From assembly GCA_964019055.1 (NCBI GenBank), contig OZ025219.1:4421868-4485867 (forward strand): a stretch of DNA of 64,000 bases, read 5' to 3'. A program made the translations under genes and the position numbers. A model generated the notes under the pieces. It was not told the DNA's origin, searched no databases, and worked only from the letters and a program-made list of their open reading frames with translations. The stretch comes from Anthopleura xanthogrammica (lineage: Eukaryota; Cnidaria; Anthozoa; Actiniaria; Actiniidae). Within the stretch, counting starts at the first letter, position 1; every line of letters begins with the position of its first letter. Of this stretch, positions 1 to 9,876 are shown one piece after another.

Positions 1-987
1 AAGCTTTTTAGCCCAAAAAACTGAAAAATGGCCATTTTGGCTCTCAAAACCAGGTTTTTCGCTGACGGCGTGACCTGTTGGCTGAAACCCCCACTTTTTG
101 CTCATGAAAATACCTCTTGAGATAAAAACACGACTTTTTGGCGAAAAAAAATGGGGTTTTGGCTGAGTAAAGGTGCTTTTTGGTCCAAAAAACTGTTTTT
201 TGCTGAGAAAATTTGAAATTTGCTGAGAATTTTCTTTTGCTCAAAACACCACGTTTTCACTGCTCAACGCAAGTTTTGGACGAGAAAAGCACATTTTAGG
301 TGTCCAAAACACTGTTTTGCTGGAAAAAAAAGCTTTTTAGCCCAAAAAACTGAAAAATGGCCATTTTGGCTCTCAAAACCAGGTTTTTCGCTGACGGCGT
401 GACCTGTTGGCTGAAACCCCCACTTTTTGCTCATGAAAATACCTCTTGAGATAAAAACACGACTTTTTGGCGAAAAAAAATGGGGTTTTGGCTGAGTAAA
501 GGTGCTTTTTGGTCCAAAAAACTGTTTTTTGCTGAGAAAATTTGAAATTTGCTGAGAATTTTCTTTTGCTCAAAACACCACGTTTTCACTGCTAAACGCA
601 AGTTTTGGACGAGAAAAGCACATTTTAAGTGTCCAAAACACTGTTTTGCTGGAAAAAAAACCTTTTTAGCCCAAAAAACTGAAAAATGGCCATTTTGGCT
701 CTCAAAACCAGGTTTTTCGCTGACGGCGTGACCTGTTGGCTGAAACCCCCACTTTTTGCTCATGAAAATACCTCTTGAGATAACAACAAGACTTTTTGGC
801 GAAAAAAAATGGGGTTTTGGCTGAGTAAAGGTGCTTTTTGGTCCAAAAAACTGTTTTTTGCTGAGAAAATTTGAAATTTGCTGAGAATTTTCTTTTGCTC
901 AAAACACCACGTTTTCACTGCTAAACGCAAGTTTTGGACGAGAAAAGCACATTTTAGGTGTCCAAAACACTGTTTTGCTGGAAAAAA

Positions 988-1315
988 AAGCTTTTTAGCC
1001 CAAAAAACTGAAAAATGGCCATTTTGGCTCTCAAAACCAGGTTTTTCGCTGACGGCGTGACCTGTTGGCTGAAACCCCCACTTTTTGCTCATGAAAATAC
1101 CTCTTGAGATAAAAACACGACTTTTTGGCGAAAAAAAATGGGGTTTTGGCTGAGTAAAGGTGCTTTTTGGTCCAAAAAACTGTTTTTTGCTGAGAAAATT
1201 TGAAATTTGCTGAGAATTTTCTTTTGCTCAAAACACCACGTTTTCACTGCTCAACGCAAGTTTTGACGAGAAAAGCACATTTTAGGTGTCCAAAACACTG
1301 TTTTGCTGGAAAAAA
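988..1315 (+). repeat. 328-bp monomer M4 (1-bp deletion)
   Basis: M4 lacks one G in GTTTTGGACGAG, reading GTTTTGACGAG near 1263. It is a normal subfamily A monomer otherwise, with C265. The deletion shifts every reading frame that crosses it, which is one sign that the open frames are not maintained. Confidence 0.85.
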
Positions 1316-1973
1316 AAGCTTTTTAGCCCAAAAAACTGAAAAATGGCCATTTTGGCTCTCAAAACCAGGTTTTTCGCTGACGGCGTGACCTGTTGGCTGA
1401 AACCCCCACTTTTTGCTCATGAAAATACCTCTTGAGATAAAAACACGACTTTTTGGCGAAAAAAAATGGGGTTTTGGCTGAGTAAAGGTGCTTTTTGGTC
1501 CAAAAAACTGTTTTTTGCTGAGAAAATTTGAAATTTGCTGAGAATTTTCTTTTGCTCAAAACACCACGTTTTCACTGCTCAACGCAAGTTTTGGACGAGA
1601 AAAGCATATTTTAGGTGTCCAAAACACTGTTTTGCTGGAAAAAAAAGCTTTTTAGCCCAAAAAACTGAAAAATGGCCATTTTGGCTCTCAAAACCAGGTT
1701 TTTCGCTGACGGCGTGACCTGTTGGCTGAAACCCCCACTTTTTGCTCATGAAAATACCTCTTGAGATAAAAACACGACTTTTTGGCGAAAAAAAATGGGG
1801 TTTTGGCTGAGTAAAGGTGCTTTTTGGTCCAAAAAACTGTTTTTTGCTGAGAAAATTTGAAATTTGCTGAGAATTTTCTTTTGCTCAAAACACCACGTTT
1901 TCACTGCTCAACGCAAGTTTTGGACGAGAAAAGCACATTTTAGGTGTCCAAAACACTGTTTTGCTGGAAAAAA

Positions 1974-2304
1974 AAGCTTTTTAGCCCAAAAAACTGAAAA
2001 ATGGCCATTTTGGCTCTCAAAACCAGGTTTTTCGCTGACGGCGTGACCTGTTGGCTGAAACCCCCACTTTTTGCTCATGAAAATACCTCTTGAGATAAAA
2101 ACACGACTTTTTGGAGAAAAAAAATGGGGTTTTGGCTGAGTAAAGGTGCTTTTTGGTCCAAAAAACTGTTTTTTGCTGAGAAAATTTGAAATTTGCTGAG
2201 AATTTTCTTTCGCTCAAAACACCACGTTTTCACTGCTCAACGCAAGTTTTGGACGAGAAAAGCACATTTTAGGTGTCCACAAAACACTGTTTTGCTGGAA
2301 AAAA
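1974..2304 (+). repeat. 331-bp monomer M7 (2-bp insertion)
   Basis: M7 has an extra CA in GGTGTCCACAAAAC (near 2277-2280), a non-homopolymer insertion. It also has A for C at pos 142 (TTTTTGGAGAAA near 2111) and C for T at 2211 (TTTCTTTCGCTC). The latter change recurs in M21 at 6818. It is one of the few monomers whose length change cannot be a homopolymer miscount. Confidence 0.85.
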
Positions 2305-4278
2305 AAGCTTTTTAGCCCAAAAAACTGAAAAATGGCCATTTTGGCTCTCAAAACCAGGTTTTTCGCTGACGGCGTGACCTGTTGGCTGAAACCCCCACTT
2401 TTTGCTCATGAAAATACCTCTTGAGATAAAAACACGACTTTTTGGCGAAAAAAAATGGGGTTTTGGCTGAGTAAAGGTGCTTTTTGGTCCAAAAAACTGT
2501 TTTTTGCTGAGAAAATTTGAAATTTGCTGAGAATTTTCTTTTGCTCAAAACACCACGTTTTCACTGCTAAACGCAAGTTTTGGACGAGAAAAGCACATTT
2601 TAGGTGTCCAAAACACTGTTTTGCTGGAAAAAAAACCTTTTTAGCCCAAAAAACTGAAAAATGGCCATTTTGGCTCTCAAAACCAGGTTTTTCGCTGACG
2701 GCGTGACCTGTTGGCTGAAACCCCCACTTTTTGCTCATGAAAATACCTCTTCAGATAAAAACACGACTTTTTGGCGAAAAAAAATGGGGTTTTGGCTGAG
2801 TAAAGGTGCTTTTTGGTCCAAAAAACTGTTTTTTGCTGAGAAAATTTGAAATTTGCTGAGAATTTTCTTTTGCTCAAAACACCACGTTTTCACTGCTCAA
2901 CGCAAGTTTTGGACGAGAAAAGCACATTTTAGGTGTCCAAAACACTGTTTTGCTGGAAAAAAAAGCTTTTTAGCCCAAAAAACTGAAAAATGGCCATTTT
3001 GGCTCTCAAAACCAGGTTTTTCGCTGACGGCGTGACCTGTTGGCTGAAACCCCCACTTTTTGCTCATGAAAATACCTCTTGAGATAAAAACACGACTTTT
3101 TGGCGAAAAAAAATGGGGTTTTGGCTGAGTAAAGGTGCTTTTTGGTCCAAAAAACTGTTTTTTGCTGAGAAAATTTGAAATTTGCTGAGAATTTTCTTTT
3201 GCTCAAAACACCACGTTTTCACTGCTAAACGCAAGTTTTGGACGAGAAAAGCACATTTTAGGTGTCCAAAACACTGTTTTGCTGGAAAAAAAAGCTTTTT
3301 AGCCCAAAAAACTGAAAAATGGCCATTTTGGCTCTCAAAACCAGGTTTTTCGCTGACGGCGTGACCTGTTGGCTGAAACCCCCACTTTTTGCTCATGAAA
3401 ATACCTCTTGAGATAAAAACACGACTTTTTGGCGAAAAAAAATGGGGTTTTGGCTGAGTAAAGGTGCTTTTTGGTCCAAAAAACTGTTTTTTGCTGAGAA
3501 AATTTGAAATTTGCTGAGAATTTTCTTTTGCTCAAAACACCACGTTTTCACTGCTAAACGCAAGTTTTGGACGAGAAAAGCACATTTTAAGTGTCCAAAA
3601 CACTGTTTTGCTGGAAAAAAAACCTTTTTAGCCCAAAAAACTGAAAAATGGCCATTTTGGCTCTCAAAACCAGGTTTTTCGCTGACGGCGTGACCTGTTG
3701 GCTGAAACCCCCACTTTTTGCTCATGAAAATACCTCTTGAGATAACAACAAGACTTTTTGGCGAAAAAAAATGGGGTTTTGGCTGAGTAAAGGTGCTTTT
3801 TGGTCCAAAAAACTGTTTTTTGCTGAGAAAATTTGAAATTTGCTGAGAATTTTCTTTTGCTCAAAACACCACGTTTTCACTGCTAAACGCAAGTTTTGGA
3901 CGAGAAAAGCACATTTTAGGTGTCCAAAACACTGTTTTGCTGGAAAAAAAAGCTTTTTAGCCCAAAAAACTGAAAAATGGCCATTTTGGCTCTCAAAACC
4001 AGGTTTTTCGCTGACGGCGTGACCTGTTGGCTGAAACCCCCACTTTTTGCTCATGAAAATACCTCTTGAGATAAAAACACGACTTTTTGGCGAAAAAAAA
4101 TGGGGTTTTGGCTGAGTAAAGGTGCTTTTTGGTCCAAAAAACTGTTTTTTGCTGAGAAAATTTGAAATTTGCTGAGAATTTTCTTTTGCTCAAAACACCA
4201 CGTTTTCACTGCTAAACGCAAGTTTTGGACGAGAAAAGCACATTTTAGGTGTCCAAAACACTGTTTTGCTGGAAAAAA

Positions 4279-4607
4279 AAGCTTTTTAGCCCAAAAAACT
4301 GAAAAATGGCCATTTTGGCTCTCAAAACCAGGTTTTTCGCTGACGGCGTGACCTGTTGGCTGAAACCCCCACTTTTTGCTCATGAAAATACCTCTTGAGA
4401 TAAAAACACGACTTTTTGGCGAAAAAAAATGGGGTTTTGGCTGAGTAAAGGTGCTTTTTGGTCCAAAAAACTGTTTTTTGCTGAGAAAATTTGAAATTTG
4501 CTGAGAATTTTCTTTTGCTCAAAACACCACGTTTTCACTGCTAAACGCAAGTTTTGGACGAGAAAAGCACATTTTAGGTGTCCAAAACACTGTTTTGCTG
4601 GAAAAAA
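4279..4607 (+). repeat. Representative subfamily A monomer (M14)
   Basis: This copy carries the five A-diagnostic bases and no private variant that I could see, so it serves as the A reference. Landmarks: a HindIII-type AAGCTT at pos 1-6, the palindrome AAAATGGCCATTTT at 25-38, the G/C-richest stretch CGCTGACGGCGTGACC at 60-75, a run of five C at 88-92, an A8 tract at 144-151 and four G at 153-156. M13, M15 and M17 look the same. Confidence 0.85.
4455..4469. repeat. Odd palindrome TTTTTGGTCCAAAAA (subfamily A)
   Basis: Pos 177-191 of subfamily A is a perfect 7-bp inverted repeat (TTTTTGG / CCAAAAA) around a single central T; M14 is given as the example. In subfamily B the C at 186 is A, which shortens the arms and removes the GGTCC site. 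B copies M53, M55 and M88 retain or have regained the C. It is a structural motif only; no protein binding is claimed. Confidence 0.8.
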
Positions 4608-5594
4608 AAGCTTTTTAGCCCAAAAAACTGAAAAATGGCCATTTTGGCTCTCAAAACCAGGTTTTTCGCTGACGGCGTGACCTGTTGGCTGAAACCCCCA
4701 CTTTTTGCTCATGAAAATACCTCTTGAGATAAAAACACGACTTTTTGGCGAAAAAAAATGGGGTTTTGGCTGAGTAAAGGTGCTTTTTGGTCCAAAAAAC
4801 TGTTTTTTGCTGAGAAAATTTGAAATTTGCTGAGAATTTTCTTTTGCTCAAAACACCACGTTTTCACTGCTAAACGCAAGTTTTGGACGAGAAAAGCACA
4901 TTTTAGGTGTCCAAAACACTGTTTTGCTGGAAAAAAAAGCTTTTTAGCCCAAAAAACTGAAAAATGGCCATTTTGGCTCTCAAAACCGGGTTTTTCGCTG
5001 ACGGCGTGACCTGTTGGCTGAAACCCCCACTTTTTGCTCATGAAAATACCTCTTGAGATAAAAACACGACTTTTTGGCGAAAAAAAATGGGGTTTTGGCT
5101 GAGTAAAGGTGCTTTTTGGTCCAAAAAACTGTTTTTTGCTGAGAAAATTTGAAATTTGCTGAGAATTTTCTTTTGCTCAAAACACCACGTTTTCACTGCT
5201 AAACGCAAGTTTTGGACGAGAAAAGCACATTTTAGGTGTCCAAAACACTGTTTTGCTGGAAAAAAAAGCTTTTTAGCCCAAAAAACTGAAAAATGGCCAT
5301 TTTGGCTCTCAAAACCAGGTTTTTCGCTGACGGCGTGACCTGTTGGCTGAAACCCCCACTTTTTGCTCATGAAAATACCTCTTGAGATAAAAACACGACT
5401 TTTTGGCGAAAAAAAATGGGGTTTTGGCTGAGTAAAGGTGCTTTTTGGTCCAAAAAACTGTTTTTTGCTGAGAAAATTTGAAATTTGCTGAGAATTTTCT
5501 TTTGCTCAAAACACCACGTTTTCACTGCTAAACGCAAGTTTTGGACGAGAAAAGCACATTTTAGGTGTCCAAAACACTGTTTTGCTGGAAAAAA

Positions 5595-5922
5595 AAGCTT
5601 TTTAGCCCAAAAAACTGAAAAATGGCCATTTTGGCTCTCAAAACCAGGTTTTTCGCTGACGGCGTGACCTGTTGGCTGAAACCCCACTTTTTGCTCATGA
5701 AAATACCTCTTGAGATAAAAACACGACTTTTTGGCGAAAAAAAATGGGGTTTTGGCTGAGTAAAGGTGCTTTTTGGTCCAAAAAACTGTTTTTTGCTGAG
5801 AAAATTTGAAATTTGCTGAGAATTTTCTTTTGCTCAAAACACCACGTTTTCACTGCTAAACGCAAGTTTTGGACGAGAAAAGCACATTTTAGGTGTCCAA
5901 AACACTGTTTTGCTGGAAAAAA
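5595..5922 (+). repeat. 328-bp monomer M18 (C5 to C4)
   Basis: The CCCCC run at pos 88-92 has lost one C (GAAACCCCACTT near 5681). The change fuses two minus-strand open frames into a 156-codon frame at 5367-5837, an accident of the frameshift and not evidence for a gene. Confidence 0.85.
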
Positions 5923-6909
5923 AACCTTTTTAGCCCAAAAAACTGAAAAATGGCCATTTTGGCTCTCAAAACCAGGTTTTTCGCTGACGGCGTGACCTGT
6001 TGGCTGAAACCCCCACTTTTTGCTCATGAAAATACCTCTTCAGATAAAAACACGACTTTTTGGCGAAAAAAAATGGGGTTTTGGCTGAGTAAAGGTGCTT
6101 TTTGGTCCAAAAAACTGTTTTTTGCTGAGAAAATTTGAAATTTGCTGAGAATTTTCTTTTGCTCTAAACACCACGTTTTCACTGCTAAACGCAAGTTTTG
6201 GACGAGAAAAGCACATTTTAGGTGTCCAAAACACTGTTTTGCTGGAAAAAAAAGCTTTTTAGCCCAAAAAACTGAAAAATGGCCATTTTGGCTCTCAAAA
6301 CCAGGTTTTTCGCTGACGGCGTGACTTGTTGGCTGAAACCCCCACTTTTTGCTCATGAAAATACCTCTTGAGATAAAAACACGACTTTTTGGCGAAAAAA
6401 AATGGGGTTTTGGCTGAGTAAAGGTGCTTTTTGGTCCAAAAAACTGTTTTTTGCTGAGAAAATTTGAAATTTGCTGAGAATTTTCTTTTGCTCAAAACAC
6501 CACGTTTTCACTGCTAAACGCAAGTTTTGGACGAGAAAAGCACATTTTAGGTGTCCAAAACACTGTTTTGCTGGAAAAAAAAGCTTTTTAGCCCAAAAAA
6601 CTGAAAAATGGCCATTTTGGCTCTCAAAACCAGGTTTTTCGCTGACGGCGTGACCTGTTGGCTGAAACCCCCACTTTTTGCTCATGAAAATACCTCTTGA
6701 GATAAAAACACGACTTTTTGGCGAAAAAAAATGGGGTTTTGGCTGAGTAAAGGTGCTTTTTGGTCCAAAAAACTGTTTTTTGCTGAGAAAATTTGAAATT
6801 TGCTGAGAATTTTCTTTCGCTCAAAACACCACGTTTTCACTGCTAAACGCAAGTTTTGGACGAGAAAAGCACATTTTAGGTGTCCAAAACACTGTTTTGC
6901 TGGAAAAAA

Positions 6910-9217
6910 AAGCTTTTTAGCCCAAAAAACTGAAAAATGGCCATTTTGGCTCTCAAAACCAGGTTTTTCGCTGACGGCGTGACCTGTTGGCTGAAACCCC
7001 CACTTTTTGCTCATGAAAATACCTCTTGAGATAAAAAACACGACTTTTTGGCGAAAAAAAATGGGGTTTTGGCTGAGTAAAGGTGCTTTTTGGTCCAAAA
7101 AACTGTTTTTTGCTGAGAAAATTTGAAATTTGCTGAGAATTTTCTTTTGCTCAAAACACCACGTTTTCACTGCTAAACGCAAGTTTTGGACGAGAAAAGC
7201 ACATTTTAGGTGTCCAAAACACTGTTTTGCTGGAAAAAAAAGCTTTTTAGCCCAAAAAACTGAAAAATGGCCATTTTGGCTCTCAAAACCAGGTTTTTCG
7301 CTGACGGCGTGACCTGTTGGCTGAAACCCCCACTTTTTGCTCATGAAAATACCTCTTGAGATAAAAAACACGACTTTTTGGCGAAAAAAAATGGGGTTTT
7401 GGCTGAGTAAAGGTGCTTTTTGGTCCAAAAAACTGTTTTTTGCTGAGAAAATTTGAAATTTGCTGAGAATTTTCTTTTGCTCAAAACACCACGTTTTCAC
7501 TGCTAAACGCAAGTTTTGGACGAGAAAAGCACATTTTAGGTGTCCAAAACACTGTTTTGCTGGAAAAAAAAGCTTTTTAGCCCAAAAAACTGAAAAATGG
7601 CCATTTTGGCTCTCAAAACCAGGTTTTTCGCTGACGGCGTGACCTGTTGGCTGAAACCCCCACTTTTTGCTCATGAAAATACCTCTTGAGATAAAAACAC
7701 AACTTTTTGGCGAAAAAAAATGGGGTTTTGGCTGAGTAAAGGTGCTTTTTGGTCCAAAAAACTGTTTTTTGCTGAGAAAATTTGAAATTTGCTGAGAATT
7801 TTCTTTTGCTCAAAACACCACGTTTTCACTGCTAAACGCAAGTTTTGGACGAGAAAAGCACATTTTAGGTGTCCAAAACACTGTTTTGCTGGAAAAAAAA
7901 GCTTTTTAGCCCAAAAAACTGAAAAATGGCCATTTTGGCTCTCAAAACCAGGTTTTTCGCTGACGGCGTGACCTGTTGGCTGAAACCCCCACTTTTTGCT
8001 CATGAAAATACCTCTTGAGATAAAAAACACGACTTTTTGGCGAAAAAAAATGGGGTTTTGGCTGAGTAAAGGTGCTTTTTGGTCCAAAAAACTGTTTTTT
8101 GCTGAGAAAATTTGAAATTTGCTGAGAATTTTCTTTTGCTCAAAACACCACGTTTTCACTGCTAAACGCAAGTTTTGGACGAGAAAAGCACATTTTAGGT
8201 GTCCAAAACACTGTTTTGCTGGAAAAAAAAGCTTTTTAGCCCAAAAAACTGAAAAATGGCCATTTTGGCTCTCAAAACCAGGTTTTTCGCTGACGGCGTG
8301 ACCTGTTGGCTGAAACCCCCACTTTTTGCTCATGAAAATACCTCTTGAGATAAAAACACGACTTTTTGGCGAAAAAAAATGGGGTTTTGGCTGAGTAAAG
8401 GTGCTTTTTGGTCCAAAAAACTGTTTTTTGCTGAGAAAATTTGAAATTTGCTGAGAATTTTCTTTTGCTCAAAACACCACGTTTTCACTGCTAAACGCAA
8501 GTTTTGGACGAGAAAAGCACATTTTAGGTGTCCAAAACACTGTTTTGCTGGAAAAAAAAGCTTTTTAGCCCAAAAAACTGAAAAATGGCCATTTTGGCTC
8601 TCAAAACCAGGTTTTTCGCTGACGGCGTGACCTGTTGGCTGAAACCCCCACTTTTTGCTCATGAAAATACCTCTTGAGATAAAAAACACGACTTTTTGGC
8701 GAAAAAAAATGGGGTTTTGGCTGAGTAAAGGTGCTTTTTGGTCCAAAAAACTGTTTTTTGCTGAGAAAATTTGAAATTTGCTGAGAATTTTCTTTTGCTC
8801 AAAACACCACGTTTTCACTGCTAAACGCAAGTTTTGGACGAGAAAAGCACATTTTAGGTGTCCAAAACACTGTTTTGCTGGAAAAAAAAGCTTTTTAGCC
8901 CAAAAAACTGAAAAATGGCCATTTTGGCTCTCAAAACCAGGTTTTTCGCTGACGGCGTGACCTGTTGGCTGAAACCCCCACTTTTTGCTCATGAAAATAC
9001 CTCTTGAGATAAAAAACACGACTTTTTGGCGAAAAAAAATGGGGTTTTGGCTGAGTAAAGGTGCTTTTTGGTCCAAAAAACTGTTTTTTGCTGAGAAAAT
9101 TTGAAATTTGCTGAGAATTTTCTTTTGCTCAAAACACCACGTTTTCACTGCTAAACGCAAGTTTTGGACGAGAAAAGCACATTTTAGGTGTCCAAAACAC
9201 TGTTTTGCTGGAAAAAA
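6910..9217 (+). repeat. Run enriched in 330-bp monomers (M22-M28)
   Basis: M22, M23, M25, M27 and M28 carry one extra A in GATAAAAAACACG (six A instead of five at pos 124-128), making 330-bp monomers. M24 and M26 are 329 bp, and M24 also has A132 (ACACAACTTT). Because 330 is divisible by 3, frames continue through consecutive 330-bp copies, giving minus-strand open frames of 330 codons (6682-7674), 220 codons (7671-8333) and 311 codons (8330-9265). The alternation 330/330/329/330/329/330/330 suggests a spreading variant. A homopolymer sequencing error is possible but unlikely to cluster so tightly. Confidence 0.85.
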
Positions 9218-9297
9218 AAGCTTTTTAGCCCAAAAAACTGAAAAATTGGCCATTTTGGCTCTCAAAACCAGGTTTTTCGCTGACGGCGTGACCTGTT
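9173..9297 (+). repeat. Subfamily A to B junction
   Basis: The last A-diagnostic base is G at 9172 (pos 284 of M28) and the first B-diagnostic base is T at 9298 (pos 80 of M29). The switch lies inside this 125-bp interval and happens once in the window. The interval contains a unique 1-bp insertion, AAAAATTGGCC for AAAAATGGCC near 9246, making M29 330 bp long. M29 also carries a rare C143 (TTTTTGGCCAAAA near 9361) seen again only in M179. The insertion could be a recombination scar; that is inference. Confidence 0.85.
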
Positions 9298-9547
9298 TGC
9301 TGAAACCCCCACTTTTTGCTCATGAAAATACCTCTTGAGATAAAAACACGACTTTTTGGCCAAAAAAAATGGGGTTTTGGCTGAGTAAAGGTGCTTTTTG
9401 GTCAAAAAAACTGTTTTTTGCTGACAAAATTGGAAATTTGCTGAGAATTTTCTTTTGCTCAAAACACCACGTTTTCACTGCTAAACGCAAGTTTTGGACG
9501 ACAAAAGCACATTTTAGGTGTCCAAAACACTGTTTTGCTGGAAAAAA

Positions 9548-9876
9548 AAGCTTTTTAGCCCAAAAAACTGAAAAATGGCCATTTTGGCTCTCAAAACCAG
9601 GTTTTTCGCTGACGGCGTGACCTGTTTGCTGAAACCCCCACTTTTTGCTCATGAAAATACCTCTTGAGATAAAAACACGACTTTTTGGCGAAAAAAAATG
9701 GGGTTTTGGCTGAGTAAAGGTGCTTTTTGGTCAAAAAAACTGTTTTTTGCTGACAAAATTGGAAATTTGCTGAGAATTTTCTTTTGCTCAAAACACCACG
9801 TTTTCACTGCTAAACGCAAGTTTTGGACGACAAAAGCACATTTTAGGTGTCCAAAACACTGTTTTGCTGGAAAAAA
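9548..9876 (+). repeat. Representative subfamily B monomer (M30)
   Basis: This is the B reference used for numbering: 329 bp, AAGCTT at pos 1-6, T80, A186, C207, G214, C284, A265. Composition is 125 G+C of 329. It contains eight CpG dinucleotides (pos 60, 66, 69, 131, 142, 252, 268, 281). No promoter, polyadenylation signal AATAAA, splice-like element or CENP-B-box-like motif is visible. Confidence 0.95.

Larger units (their letters stand above)
330..3291 (+). repeat. Subfamily A higher-order block, copy 1 (9 monomers)
   Basis: This block (M2-M10, 2962 bp) carries a series of rare private variants that recurs downstream. M2 has A299 (TTTTAAGTG). M3 has C3 (ACCTTT instead of AGCTTT) plus C126/A131 (GATAACAACAAG). 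M9 has C3 plus C119 (CTTCAG). It also contains a 328-bp and a 331-bp monomer. The shared rare bases imply a multi-monomer duplication, by unequal exchange or a similar mechanism, not independent mutation. C265 is common here but missing from the second copy, so later conversion has blurred the duplication. Confidence 0.8.
3292..6580 (+). repeat. Subfamily A higher-order block, copy 2 (10 monomers)
   Basis: M11 repeats the A299 variant of M2. M12 repeats the C3 plus C126/A131 combination of M3, at an offset of 2962 bp. M19 repeats the C3 plus C119 combination of M9, but at an offset of 3289 bp. The second copy therefore contains one monomer more than the first between the shared tags, as expected if a further single-monomer duplication occurred inside the plain run M13-M18. 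M16 (CCGGG at about 4986), M18 (328 bp) and M19 (GCTCTAAAC at about 6161) carry private changes. Confidence 0.75.
1..9172 (+). repeat. Satellite subfamily A (M1-M28)
   Basis: These 28 monomers share five bases that distinguish them from the rest of the array: G at pos 80 (CTGTTGGCTG), C at 186 (GGTCCAAAAAAC), G at 207 (GCTGAGAAAA), T at 214 (AAAATTTGAAA) and G at 284 (GACGAGAAAAG). Pos 265 is mixed: C in M1, M4-M7 and M9, A in the others. Subfamily A is more heterogeneous than the start of B. The GGTCC at pos 182-186 is an AvaII-type site present in all A copies and almost absent from B. The T at 214 also creates a TGA that closes a plus-strand frame which is open in B. The right limit is the last A-diagnostic base, at 9172. 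Confidence 0.95.

Noticed and set aside
6682..7674. 330-codon minus-strand open frame made of three near-identical 110-residue repeats
   Set aside because: It exists only because two adjacent monomers gained one A each; neighbouring 329-bp copies shift frame. The translation is low-complexity Phe/Lys/Ser/Gln-rich, directly reflecting T- and A-tracts, with no recognisable domain and equally open frames on the other strand.
9540..9560. Intrinsic terminator (hairpin followed by T-tract)
   Set aside because: Many weak inverted repeats next to T-tracts occur because of the T-core-A modules; no gene is present to terminate, and the genome is evidently eukaryotic.
9369..9620. Recurrent 83-codon plus-strand and 110- and 66-codon minus-strand open frames in every monomer
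   Set aside because: They overlap each other on both strands, are interrupted freely by variants (TAA in M99-M100, indels in M4, M7, M18, M40), and 329 is not a multiple of 3. No start context, promoter or polyadenylation signal accompanies them.
9608..9630. Nuclear-receptor half site (TGACCT, pos 71-76) and Maf-like TGCTGAC (pos 201-207)
   Set aside because: Single 6-7 bp matches expected by chance in a repeat of this length; no paired half-site with correct spacing.
9698..9712. Ciliate-type telomere repeat (GGGGTTTTGG inside ATGGGGTTTTGG)
   Set aside because: The motif occurs once per monomer and is not tandem; it is part of the T-tract/G4 context at pos 153-162.
9741..9775. Hairpin of AAAATT and AATTTT arms around pos 208-233
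   Set aside because: Only a 6-7 bp A/T stem with a 14-nt loop; too weak to annotate as an RNA element.
9548..9876. CENP-B box or other known centromere-protein site
   Set aside because: I looked for the TTCG...CGGG type core on both strands; the nearest stretch (TTTTTCGCTGACGGCG) does not match the required positions.
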